This document shows positions 1-10,900 of a stretch of 64,000 nt of DNA, piece after piece. Source of the DNA: Nelumbo lutea (Eukaryota; Streptophyta; Magnoliopsida; Proteales; Nelumbonaceae). The stretch is from positions 63,352,727 through 63,416,726 of the forward strand of contig JAKGHH010000007.1 of assembly GCA_022828595.1 (NCBI GenBank). The letters are read 5' to 3'. Numbering within the stretch: the stretch's first letter is position 1; each line of letters begins with the position of its first letter. Below the pieces are notes generated by a model that was not told where the DNA came from, ran no database searches, and worked only from the letters and a program-made list of their open reading frames with translations. The position numbers were made by a program, and so were the translations under genes.

Positions 1-629
1 ATTACGTGGACTTGTGAGATTGGTTAATTCAAATGGGAAGGAATGTTTCACTAAAAAGGGCCAACAAATTCTGGGAAGGCAAAAAGCTTTGGGGCAGATG
101 AAAGGTCAAACCTGTAGAAAGCAAGAAAAGGCTATGACAAATGGTAGATTTTTTGCGCAGGTGGTCTCAGGGGAAATAGACAAAAATATACCAATGTCTA
201 AAGGGAGAGGGCTGAACCAACAAACTTAGACAGGGAGGGTTGCTAGTTCGACCATTAAAACAGGGGGGCGTGATTTGTTAAGAGGCCATGTGGGAGGAAA
301 AGACTTAGAAAATGGGCCCAGTTGAGGGGATCCCTTTTCTGGTGAGCTGGAGAAGGCAACTAAAGCTGGGTTCTTATATTACAAGTTTTGAGCCCAAGGC
401 CCTATACAAGATAGATGGGCCAAGGGACCCTTTAAGTAAGCACGTGACTGGGAGGAGGGATGAGCTGATAGATGAGATTAAGCGTCTATCTTCTTCTACC
501 CCGAATCCCTCCTTTCGGTCGAACATTTCAGGCACAAAATCTCAAGACTCTTAGTCTCAACACTCTCTACAGTGGGTCCCATTCAACCTAGCGAACCGTC
601 TCTCACCAGATAGGCGCAACCTGAGATAC

Positions 630-1358
630 TTGAAGCCTAGTGATTTGAATAGAATGAGGTTTGAAGATTGGTTAAGTGAACAAAACATCAGCGACGATTC
701 TGATAGAGATGAAACTGTAAGTTTGGGAAGTATGTCTTCGAAAAGCAACAACGATTTACTTGAAATCGAAAGTTCGCATATTGAGCTGTTGTTTTTAGAG
801 GAAGAGATTGAAGAGGCAGGTGGCGGGAAGACTAGAAATGGCAAAGAAAATGGTCCTAAAGCTGTGAAAACTCCTCTTCCCTTGGTTGAGGGAGCTGATC
901 CCGAGTCTAATGAATTACAGGATATTGGTGGAGAGGGACAAGAATCGGTCTTGAGGATGGATGTGGGTATTCCAGTGTCGGAAACACAGAGAAAGGATTT
1001 CCAAGTGGGTAGGTTGTCAAGAAGTGATTCTTTCACTATGTCTACTTTACAACTTTGTCCAAAAAGGGGAAAGGCCTTAAAACCATTTGTCGCCTGTCAG
1101 CAACTCTATTCCAGTGATTCTAGTCCTACCCTCGTTCTACCAGGTATGGGTGTCAATTCTTTTTTAGGTACTGACTTGTGTGCTATGCCTGTAACAGATA
1201 TTCTAGCTTCCCATCCAGGAGGTTCTGATGCAAGAGAGAGGGTGATAGTGGAAGGAGGAGAGAGGGTGATGGAAGGAAGTAGTAAGGGGGAGGCGGACAG
1301 AATTTGGGAGTTGATCTATATAATGATGGAGGAACTAAAAAAAAGGAAGGATTCATAG
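630..1358 (+). pseudogene. LINE ORF1 remnant
   Basis: A 242-codon open frame, acidic and serine-rich, directly upstream of the LINE endonuclease. By position it is the ORF1 (RNA-binding protein) C-terminal part or the ORF1-ORF2 spacer. I see no intact zinc knuckle. Fragments in other frames at 14-229 and 312-554 probably belong to the same decayed ORF. The assignment rests on position within the element rather than on a recognised domain. Confidence 0.5.
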
Positions 1359-1622
1359 AGAGATGTTGTAACCAAAATAAGTGTGAGCAGGGTAAAATTC
1401 TTCCTCAGACATTGGTTGGAAAGGATGGAGAAAAGAAAGAGGATGATTGTTGTATTAGGAAGGGGGGGTGAAAAGGAACAAAGAAGAAAAAAAGATCTGA
1501 AGTGGAAAGGCTAATCTCAGACATTAAGGGAGATTTAGAATTTAGTGGTAGAGGGGATAGGAGGAAGGGCCTAAAATGAAGAGATCATGGCCTTTTCATG
1601 GGTTTTTTGCTATTTTGTCTCG

Positions 1623-2400
1623 ATGAAAATTATTAGCTGGAATGTAAGAGGGTTAGGGAGTGAAAGAAAGAGAAGGGTGATTAAAGACCTACTCCGAAGG
1701 GGAAAATCCGATATTGTGCTATTACAAGAATCCAAAATGATGAAATTAGATGGGAGATGGGTGAGGAGTTTTTGGAGGTCTAGAGGTTTAGGTTGGAGCT
1801 CGTCTCCTTCTTGGGGAGCTTTGGGGGGGGGATTGTAACACTGTGGAGGGAGGATGTGGTGGAAGTAGTGGAAGAATTGATAGGTAGATTCTCATTTTCC
1901 ATTAAGTGTAAGAATGTAGAGGATGGGTGTGTATGGGTCTTAACCAATGTTTATGGCCCTAATTCCTATAGAGAGAGGAATGAGATGTGGGAGGAACTAT
2001 ATGCAATCAAGGGGCTATGGAGTAGTGCCTGGGTGGGGATTTTAATGTCATTAGATTCTTTGATGAAATCAGTAATCCCCAACAGGTAATTACAACAAGC
2101 ATGAGGAAATTTAATGGTTTTATTGAAGAATGTGAATTGAAGGAAATACCTTTGCTGCAAGCCAGTTACACATGGTCCAACCTTCAGGAAACCCCTTTGT
2201 GTTCGAAGTTGGACATGTTCTTATTTGACCTTGCTTGGGAGAATAGTTTGGAAAACTTGGTTGCTAGAGCGTTACCCAGGGTCACCTCCGATCACTGTCC
2301 TATCCAGATCGGTACCGAGTTTTTTCCTATAGGACCCAAACCTTTTACATTCGAAAATGTGGCTTACCCATCTAGATTTTGTGAAAAAAGTGAAGGAATG
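1623..2400 (+). pseudogene. LINE ORF2 endonuclease domain, frameshifted
   Basis: An AP-endonuclease-like domain that would nick target DNA for target-primed reverse transcription. Visible motifs are ISWNVRGLG at the start (catalytic Asn), LLQESKM (catalytic Glu), NVYGP, a GDFN motif recovered only after a frame change near 2036, and TSDHCPI at the end. The frame also shifts inside the G run at 1822-1830. The domain order and spacing match plant L1 elements; the breaks make it non-functional. Confidence 0.88.
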
Positions 2401-2594
2401 GTGGGGTGAGGAGGAGAGGGGTAAGATGGAAGGGGATCAAGTTTCATAAGAATTTAAAAAGGTTGAGGGCCAAAATAAAAGAGTGGAATAGAGATCATTT
2501 TGGTAGAATTGTGGAGCAAAAATTGTGCCTAATCTCTCGAATAGAAAACTTGGGTGTAAAGGAATCTCAAAATGGGTTGAGCGAGTAGGACAGA

Positions 2595-4000
2595 GTGTTA
2601 AGGAGACAATTGAAAAAGGATTTGGAAGAGGTGTTACTGAGGGAAGAAATCAGTTGGAGACAAAAATTTAGACACAAGTGGATTAAGGAAGGCGATGAGA
2701 ACACTAGATTTTTCCATGATTTGGCAAATGGGAGACGAAGAAAGAATCTTGTGACCAAGCTAGAGATAGGAGAGGAGGTGATTACCAACCAGGATGACAT
2801 AGCCAGAAAATTTGTGGATCACTTTAAATCGATTTATAAAAGACCTTTGAGTGAGAGAGCAGTTGTGGAAGGGGTGGAATGGCCAAGAATTGAGGACAGA
2901 GTGGCAAGGTGGCTGGAAAAGGGATTTCGAGGAAGAAGAGATTAAGAAAGTCGTCTTTCTAATGGATAGATCCAAGACTCTAGATCCAGATGGATTTACA
3001 ATGGGTTTTTATCAAGACTGTTGGGAGGTGTTGAAAGACGATTTAGTTGAAGTCTTTAAGGAATTTGCAAACAATCACATTATAAGCTCTGTAATTAATG
3101 CCACCTTTTTGGCCTTGATACCTAAGAAGAATGATACCAACCACCCAAAAGATTGTAGGCCTATTAATCTGGTGACAAGCATCTATAAAATTCTGGCTGA
3201 AGTGCTCTTGTAGAGGGTCAAAACAGTCCTCTCTTCTATCATTAGTGAAACCCAGGGGGCTTTCATTCAAGGGCGACAAATAACAGATCAGGTCTTAATT
3301 GCGAATGAGTGTGTGGAGGAAATGAAAAGGTCTAGGAAGAGAGGTTTCATTTGTAATTTGGATCTTGAAAAGGACTATGATTTGGTGGATTGGGAGTTTC
3401 TATTAGAGGTTATGCAAAACTGTGGATTTGGGGACAAGTGGTGTAGTTGGATTTTTGGGTGTATCAATACTTGTCACTTTAAATCCAGCTTGCAGGGGTG
3501 TCAGGCAAGGGGGTCCACTCTCACCCTTTCTTTTTAGCTTAGTAGCTGATGTGTTTAGTAGGATCATTACTAAGGCTGACAGTGAAGATGCCATTAGGGG
3601 TTGGAGAATAGGGAGACACTAAGTCTCTGCCACCCACCTTTAGTTTGCAGATGACCTAATGATCTTTTGTGAAGGAGGTTTTAGCGAAAAGGTAGCAAAC
3701 CTAAAGGAGCTAATCAAAGGATTTGAAAGTATTTCTAATTTGAGAATAAATTTGGAAAAGAGCTGCATAGCGGGTATAAATTTGGAGGTAGGGGAGGTCG
3801 AGGGTATTGCGGAGTGTCTTGAGTGTTCCACCTCTGCATGGCCTATGTCATACTTAAGGCTTCCTTTAGGGGTAAAACCTAGGGAGAGTAGATTTTGGAC
3901 CCTAGTGATAGAAAAGTTCGAGAAGATATTAGCCTCATGGAAGAAGAATTGTCTCTTTAGGAGGGAGAATTACCCTATAAAGAGCTACTTTGGCTAACTT
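2595..4000 (+). pseudogene. LINE ORF2 reverse transcriptase domain, broken
   Basis: RVT_1-type reverse transcriptase. It reads through FFHDLANGRR, LIPKKN, the LNLE-equivalent LDLEKDYDLVDW, QGGPLSPFLF and the catalytic FADDLMIF (near 3645). A stop after AEVLL (3211) and frame changes near 3480 and 3640 break it. The catalytic aspartate pair is still present in the DNA, but no single frame spans the domain. Confidence 0.9.
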
Positions 4001-4302
4001 ACCTACCTATTTTTTGTCTGTATCTAGGATACCATTTAGGGAAGCTAGGAAACTGGAGAAGTTGATGAGAGGTTTCTTATGGGAGCCGGGACAAGAAAAA
4101 ATTGATCACTTGGTTAATTGGGAAATTGTGTGCAGAAGTTTAGAATAGTGGGGTTTGGGACTTGGGAGGGTAATTAGAAAATAATCAAGCTCTGTTAGGG
4201 AAATGGTTGTGGCGATGGCCATTGGAAAGAGGGAGATTGTGGCATGAGGTGGTGGGAAGCATTCATGGGAGCTCAGAGAATGGATAGGATGCTGGTGTAT
4301 CA

Positions 4303-5217
4303 ATGCAAGCTAACCTAGCAGCATCTTGGAAGGTCATTCACACCACCCTTCCTCAATTCCTCAATTTTATCAAGTATGAAGTTTGTTATGGCAACACTGT
4401 TCATTTTTGGGTAGGAGATACACCTTTAAAGGATTTGTTCCCTTTGCTATTTTCTGTTTCTTTGTACAAAAAAGAGGTGGTCTCAAAATTTGTCTCACCT
4501 TTGGGAACACCCTTAGATCCTACTTGGGATTTTAGGTTTCGTAGAGGACTTAGGGATGATGAAATTGAATCTCTTTTTGTCTTGCTTGGTTGTCTTAATC
4601 AGGTTTGTTTGGATCCCTCCAAGCCAGATAAAAGGGTATGGACTCCTAGACCCAATGGAACCTTCACTTGTGCTTCTTTCTTCAAGTCCATCTCTCAACT
4701 TTCTACTCACCAACCCTTTCCGTCAAAAGAAATTTGGTGCAGGCCAATGCCCCAAAAAATTATGGCGTCTTGTTGGGAAGTATTCCATGGGAAAGTAAAC
4801 ACTCTAGATAACCTACAAAAGAGAAGACCTTTCCTCTGTATTTTTCCTAATTGGTGTATCCTTTGTAGAGCTCACGGTGAGGATTGTTACCATCTATTAA
4901 TATCTTGTCTCCCTTTTCTATTGACCTTTGGGCTTGGCTACTTTCGTTGTTTGGGAGTAGTTGGAGTCTACAAGCTGAAGTTCACATGCTTTTCAACCAT
5001 TCTACCTTTTATTGGCCTACAAAAAATAGGGAGAATTATGTGGAGATGTGCTCGTGCTGCCTCGATTTGGACTCTTAGGGAAGAAAGGAATGTTAGAAAA
5101 TTTCAAGAAAAGGAAAGGAGCAGTCAGGAATTGAAAGACTGCGTGTTAAATAGGGCAGTACCTTGGAAATCTTTCATCAATTCTCCTTTAATGACCTTTG
5201 GTGAAATTGGTAAGTAG
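4303..5217 (+). pseudogene. LINE ORF2 zf-RVT (cysteine) region
   Basis: A 304-codon open stretch after the RT. It matches the zf-RVT module of plant L1 ORF2: [25 protein letters not shown] and the late W..ERN motif (residues about 250-265). A copy of the same segment occurs in inverted orientation at 11918-12428 and in direct orientation at 12428-12615, so it comes from a family with several members in this locus. Confidence 0.85.
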
Positions 5218-5283
5218 TAGCGAGGTGTTCATCCTTAAAGGAAAAATCAATTACAAGCTGGTCTCCTCCATTCGAAGGCTCAC

Positions 5284-5700
5284 TGAAGTTGAGCTTTGAT
5301 GGAAGTAGCATGAGTAATCCTGGATTATCCGGAATGGGGGGTGCTTTTAGAAATGAGAAGAGAGAGATTTTGTTGCTCTACTCAGGTCCCTTGGGAATTG
5401 GGGACTCCATCAGGGAAGAACTTTTAGTTGCTGTACAAGGGGTGCAATTTGCAAACTAGCTGGGAGTACAACACCTAACAATCGAGGGGGATTCCAAAGT
5501 GGTGGTGGGTTGGTTGAAAAATTCTGAAGAGGCTGTGGCGTTACAAGAATGAAATGAAGAAATTTAGTTGGTTAACAAGGAATATGTTGGCCACTGTACG
5601 GTGGGTGGGGAGATCAGCAAATACTTTGTCAGATGTGTTAGCGAAGCAAGGGGTAAATAGGGAAGAATTGTTTTGGGCTCAGTTGTTATTTTTTGCTTTT
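5284..5700 (+). pseudogene. LINE ORF2 terminal RNase H domain
   Basis: RVT_3-type RNase H at the ORF2 C-terminus. Visible are SFDGSSMSNPG (first Asp), EELLVAVQG (Glu) and IEGDSKVVVGWL (second Asp), with stops between them. This archaeal-like RNase H is known in plant L1 elements and also in Tat gypsy elements; the Tat element at 37711 carries one too. After it come an AT-rich 3' tail and the A run at 5817-5825. Confidence 0.8.
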
Positions 5701-5825
5701 CTTTCCTAGTTTACTTGTAAGATTCAAGGAGGGGTTGCAGGTCGCGCCTCTCCCTGGGATGTTGTATGAACTCACTCTAAATCTGCTTCTGAATTAATAA
5801 ATTTATTATCATTCATAAAAAAAAA

Positions 5826-7203
5826 CCTTGCTTCCACAGCCCATGACCCTCAACAGACCAAACGTGCTTCCAACCCACCCAAAAAACACAGCCCTAAGAC
5901 AAAAGTCACAAAACCGTCATCGATTTACCAATCTGAAGTAGGACTTCCATTACTCATCGGGTAATTCAGTTCTAAATCCCAAAACAACTTTCTTGTAGCA
6001 TCTTCCCCTCCTAAAACATATAAACCCAGTGTTTTACAAACTTGAGCTCCAGTTTCCACTATCTTATCCAGAACCACCTTTTTTTTTAACTCTTCTGACT
6101 GTATCAAGTTCCACCGTCCTCTTCTTCCTCTTCTCCTTCATCAACTTCTTCTGAATCGTCCTCTTCCCCCATCCGATCACCCTCAAAAGCCACAGCGTTC
6201 AACAAGAGAAGAAGAGCTTGATCCCTTATCCCAACAATCTGAAGATTGGTCAAGAGAGTCTCACCAGCTTCTTCTTTATACAGACAGGTTTTGTAATATC
6301 TTCCTTTTATAAACCATCCTGTATTTACCACTTGGATATGCACCAATGATGCCATCTTTTAACCTGGAAAAAGCTTTAGTATGTGAACCAGTTGCCCATC
6401 AATGGTGCCTTTCAATTTCATTGTGGCTTTTGAGCTGGGCTTATTCTGTTTCACCAAGTCTTCCTTTTCTGTATCCTTTTTCTTCCTACTGAGGTGTTTT
6501 CCCGATTTCTCCACTATAACTTCTGAAAAAATTTATCTCTTGTTCTATATCAACCTTGCCATTTTGTACACTTCAAAAATCTTCCAATGATTTATTTGAT
6601 CTCAGAAAAGAGGCCGTTTACTCACCATCACTGGACTCAGAAATCTTACTGGTCTTCCTCCTCCTGACTTTGCGTCTAGTATCTTGGTCATCCAACACTG
6701 TCTCTATCTTAATCTGAGACAGGAAAAGCAAATCCTGCCTCTCCACTGCAACCTACCTGAGAGTAATCTTGTTTCACCCCTTACGAACCTGTAACAATTT
6801 CTAAACTTTTTTCTTGCTTAAAACGATCAAACCATTCTTCTCAAGTCTCCCTATCTTTATTACTGGAACTAAAAAAAAGGGCCATTATAGGGCTGGTACA
6901 ACCCTTTCTCTTGTGAAGAAAAGACTCCTCTGCATAACTTCACTTTCATTTTCCTCAGCTTCAATGACCCTAGTAGATTTCTCCTGAACCGAGTTTGTGA
7001 CTTTGATATCATAGGTTCAATGTCAATCTTACCTGAGCAAGAATCGTTTGCTAACATCTTCTTGTTTGCTGTCGACAAAACAGTCCCAACTAAATCTACC
7101 TCTGTACTCTCTTTTTCCACCTCAGCTGCCTTTCCAAATAAACCTCAATCTCGTTTTTTAAATTTTGCCCCAGACACTCCTAAGCTCTTCCTTAATCAAC
7201 CAA
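5826..7203. other. Non-coding stretch, probably intronic; possible minus-strand repeat remnant
   Basis: No host exon is recognised here. Minus-strand frames at 5925-6107, 6104-6355 and 6869-7120 show an acidic run (about 6106-6170) and lysine-rich segments that could be decayed LINE ORF1 in reverse orientation. They lack a diagnostic motif, so I leave them unassigned. The stretch probably belongs to the VAMP72 intron upstream of 7807. Confidence 0.35.
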
Positions 7204-7365
7204 CTGACAATGGCTGGTAACTCAGTTGGTATGTTTTCTGATTAGTTGTAGCAGAGGCCTGGGATCAAATCCTGCTGTCACCGGGGTTGGGGGGTTATGG
7301 CTATGGGGGATACAACTCCAATGTAACCCAAAAATCTGTTCTTAATGGGTCATTGTGAATATTAA
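7204..7365 (+). mobile_element. tRNA-derived SINE
   Basis: The start TGGTAACTCAGTTGGTA resembles an RNA polymerase III A box, and GGGATCAAATCCTGC about 50 bases on resembles a B box. A tRNA-unrelated body follows (CACCGGGGTTGGGGGGT) and then a T/A-rich end near 7365. This is the usual SINE layout in plants. A related body occurs at 24834-24925. End points are approximate because I found no clear target duplication. Confidence 0.65.
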
Positions 7366-7806
7366 TAAAATCAGGTAGAACCAAGATTCAATCCAGAATT
7401 GTGTTTCCTATTTCTCAGCATAATTCCTCTCTGCTCTTCTGTTAGTCTTAAAATAAATTCTTCTATTCCTTTAATGAAAAGCAAGTGACAAAGAGAGTCT
7501 CCTTGAGGCTCTTGGAAATCACATTTTCCTTTTGCAAATATGATTCATTTAGTCTGGTTGATGCCAACATGGTTAAATACACCACATTGTGGGCTTTGTG
7601 GCTTAGCTGTTTTTTCCTCTTGGGTACATGTGATTGTATATATTATTTTTACTATCTATATTGTTCTTTTTATATTCTTGTGTTGAAAATTTTCTTACTC
7701 AGTTTTTTCTCATGACATTGCAAATTAGAGGTGGTTACATATATGGCAATAGCACTATTTTTCAGAAGTCCTTTTACTGATAACTGATATCTTCTGGGTA
7801 TCACAG
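7366..7806 (+). other. Intron 3' portion upstream of VAMP72 exon
   Basis: T-rich sequence without coding potential, ending in the acceptor GGGTATCACAG directly before the exon at 7807. I searched it for the VAMP72 longin N-terminal exon and found none. Confidence 0.6.
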
Positions 7807-7948
7807 CATATTGTGTAGTTGCGGATGAGACGGTTGGTAGGCAGGTCCCCATGGCTTTTCTGGAGCGTATCAAGGATGACTTTGTATCAAGATATGGTGG
7901 TGGAAAGGCTGCCACTGCTCCTGCTAACAGCCTTAACAAGGAGTTTGG
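7807..7948 (+). CDS. VAMP72: VAMP72 exon a (end of longin domain)
   Basis: Acceptor CACAG before 7807 and donor GT at 7949. The exon begins with two bases that complete a Thr codon (A|CA) and reads [15 protein letters not shown] to NSLNKEF, then GG of a split Gly codon. The end of the longin domain and the GGGKAATA linker are clear family signatures. Confidence 0.88.
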
Positions 7949-10900
7949 GTATTCCCATCAGGCTATGCAACCTTAGAAGAAGATTAAGTACATACTTAAC
8001 TTGTTTTGACATCTGACTATGGATCCTTCTATACTACAGGTCAAAATTGAAGGAACATATGCAGTACTGTATTGATCATCCTGAAGAGATAAGTAAACTT
8101 GCAAAGGTGAAGGCTCAGGTTTCAGAAGTAAAGGGTGTTATGATGGAGAACATTGAAAAGGTACGTGTGGATTAAACTGCGTAAAATATTTACATGTTCT
8201 CAGATTACTTTGGATGCTGGAGATTGTATAATTAATGCCTATAGTTAAAAAGGCAATCTTCTTTGCATGAGTGGTTTACCCTATTGATTGTGAGAGCCAC
8301 TCATGTCAACTAGTTTTTTCCCCCTTGACATGAATTAATAATTGTTCATGTATATGAGAACATCCACTTTGTTGGGTCCTTGATATTTATTTGTATACGT
8401 TTTGTCAAGGTTGTAGTTGTATTATCAAAGGAAAAGTTTGTAATCATCCTCATATTTATTCAGAAAAGGGAAAGTCAACAAAACAAGTTCAAACATATGT
8501 TCAGTGGCCAGAGGTGAAAACCTTGGTCGACATTGACAAGGTGCTGACTAGTACGGAGGGAGGAGGCAAGGCTTGTTGGTGATTTAGGAAAGAGTTTCCT
8601 TGTAACCAGGTTAGTGTCTCCTAACTCCTATGTTACAAACCTGTCCAGAAGTTGGTGAGTGAAGACTGCAAGCTAAATGCAAACAAATCTTTGATCTTTC
8701 TGGAATGCGAAGGTGTGGAAGTTAGCATTAACTTCCTAGAGGCGTGCCTTGTGGGATGATTTGATGAAACTGGATAAAGAAGAGGTAGGAGTAGCAACTC
8801 TGATCTGAGCCATCAATCTTGGGGCAATCTAATGGCTATTGGAAGTGACAAAGAAGCTCCAAGATGCTTGGATGTTCTGAGTTCATTTTAAGATTTAAAT
8901 TTGATAAAGTATAATGTGTCACTAATTGATATGTTAGTGGATTGAGTGGTGGATAGAGGTTGAAGACCAGAAGAAGGTGGGCTGGGTTGTGAACAGACCC
9001 GGGGTGAGGTCAGTCAGGCAAATACCCAACCTTGTTTCCCCATTGGGTTCAGCTTACTTGGGCCCATTCAAATATTGCACTCAAACTAGGGACCCATAAA
9101 GCCCACTTATGTTTACAAGGGCAAAGGCAGGGAGGTCATTTGGGAAGATGACTTATCCTCTTCCTTTGTACTTTCTTTGATCTATAGGATGAAGAAGACA
9201 ACACTTTGCAGGAGAAAGCTCTAAGGTGTTAAGTATTGTTGGGGTTGATAGCAGTGAAGGATGGACTGAATGTCACAAGGTGGATGGAAGAAGTGAGGGA
9301 AGCATAATCGTAGGCAAGGAAGCCACTTCTGCGACATTTGAGGTTGTGCTCGTGTTGCAGACTTGCCAGTCAGTGGAGTAGATTAAGTATTGTTGGGGTT
9401 GATAGCAGTGAAGGATGGACTGAATGTCACAAGGTGGATGGAAGAAGTGAGGGAAGCATAATCGTAGGCAAGGAAGCCACTTCTGCGACATTTGAGGTTG
9501 TGCTCGTGTTGCAGACTTGCCAGTCAGTGGAGTAGATTCTAGCACTTATTTGTCTTTGGGAGGAAGGAGACTATTGAGGTCCAAATGAACAATAATCCCC
9601 ATTTGTTAGAGTAATGCTGATTGGCAACCACTGAAGTGCAAGCGAACGGGATCCCTATTTCCAACAGAACTCCATTAGCAGTTATTATTTCTGAGCATTG
9701 GTGCGTGGAGCGTATTGACTAGGGTGCTGCGAATTGAATGGTAAATCTGAGGTATGTTGAGGACAATAAAGTATCTTCCTGGGTCCCCTAAAAACTTTTA
9801 GCTAGTTTTTAGAGGGTCTCATTCAGGGGTCTTGAGGAAGAGACCAAAGCATTGCTGGTGGCAATTGAACATAGGGTCTTAATTGAGGAGGAAACGGAGA
9901 ATGGGAGGCAGGAGAAAGGGCTCCTGAGACTAGTCCACATACTGAATGAGGGAGGTGTGTTCGTTCAGTGTTTGTGTAGAAACTCTAGTAAGAAGACTAA
10001 ATAGTGAGTTGAGTTTCATTAAATTGATATCTTGCAATATCAGAGGTTTAGGCTTGGGTAGGTGGTGTATGGTATTCGGTGGGTGGCATGTTAACATGAG
10101 CGAGAGAGGCAGTTTGGCCTCCTGAGACTAGTCCACATACTGAATGAAGGAGTGTGCGGTCAGTGGTTGTATAGAAACTCTAGTAAGAATACTAAATAAT
10201 GAGTTGAGTTTCATTAAGTTGATATCTTGCAATATCAGAGGTTTGGGCTTGGGTAGGTGGTGTATGGTATTAGGTGGGTGGCATGTTAACATGAGCAAGA
10301 GAGGCAGTTTGGCCTCCTGAGACTAGTCCACATACTGGATGAGGTAGTAGTAGTGTGTGGTCAGTGGTTGTGTAGAAACTCTAGTAAGAAGACTAAATAA
10401 TGATCTTGCAATGTCAGAGGTTTGGGCTTGGGTAGGTGGTGTATGGTATTAGGTGGGTGGCATGTCAGCACGAGCAAGAGAGGCAGTTTGGCCTCCTGAG
10501 ACTAGTCCACATACTGAATGAGGGAGGAGTGTGTGGTCAGTGGTTGTGTAGAAACTCTAGTAAGAAGACTAAATAATGAGTTGAGTTTCATTAAGTTGAT
10601 ATCTTGCCATATCAGAGGTTTGGGCTTGGGTAGGCCATAGGTGGTGTATGGTATTAGGTGGGTGGCATGTTAACATGAGCAAGAGAGGCAGTTTGGCTTG
10701 GGCCGTGACTTCTGATCCCTATGGCCATCATTTGGGGTGCATGGCTTGAAAGAAATGCTTTGATTTTTGACCATTAGAAAGATTTCATTTGAGGCTGTAA
10801 TTTACTCTTCTTTTGGCTTGATTAGGGATTGGCTCTATGTTAGCAGAATTTACATGGAGAGTTTACCATTCTGTTTTGTTTAGACTTTTTTCAGTTCTTC

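Larger units (their letters stand above)
1..5825 (+). mobile_element. L1-type LINE with RNase H, degenerate, 5' end off window
   Basis: A non-LTR retrotransposon in the standard plant L1 order: ORF1 remnants, endonuclease, reverse transcriptase, zf-RVT cysteine region, RNase H, then an A run at 5817-5825. Many frameshifts and stops break ORF2, so it cannot be active. The start is not seen: sequence at 1-230 already reads like ORF1 (motif FFAQVVSG). Because it lies upstream of the VAMP72 exon at 7807 and the first VAMP exon is absent, it probably sits inside that gene's first intron. No target duplication can be tested without the left end. Confidence 0.9.

Noticed and set aside
557..1036. 159-codon minus-strand frame opposite LINE ORF1
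   Set aside because: Shadow of the LINE ORF1 remnant on the other strand, low complexity and no domain.
5925..7120. Minus-strand protein-coding gene with acidic repeats
   Set aside because: Short broken frames without start context, splice signals or a recognisable domain; more likely repeat debris in an intron.
7366..7806. First exon of the VAMP72 gene close to the second exon
   Set aside because: No longin N-terminal coding (for example a QKLP..NNKF-type segment) is present in any frame upstream of 7807.
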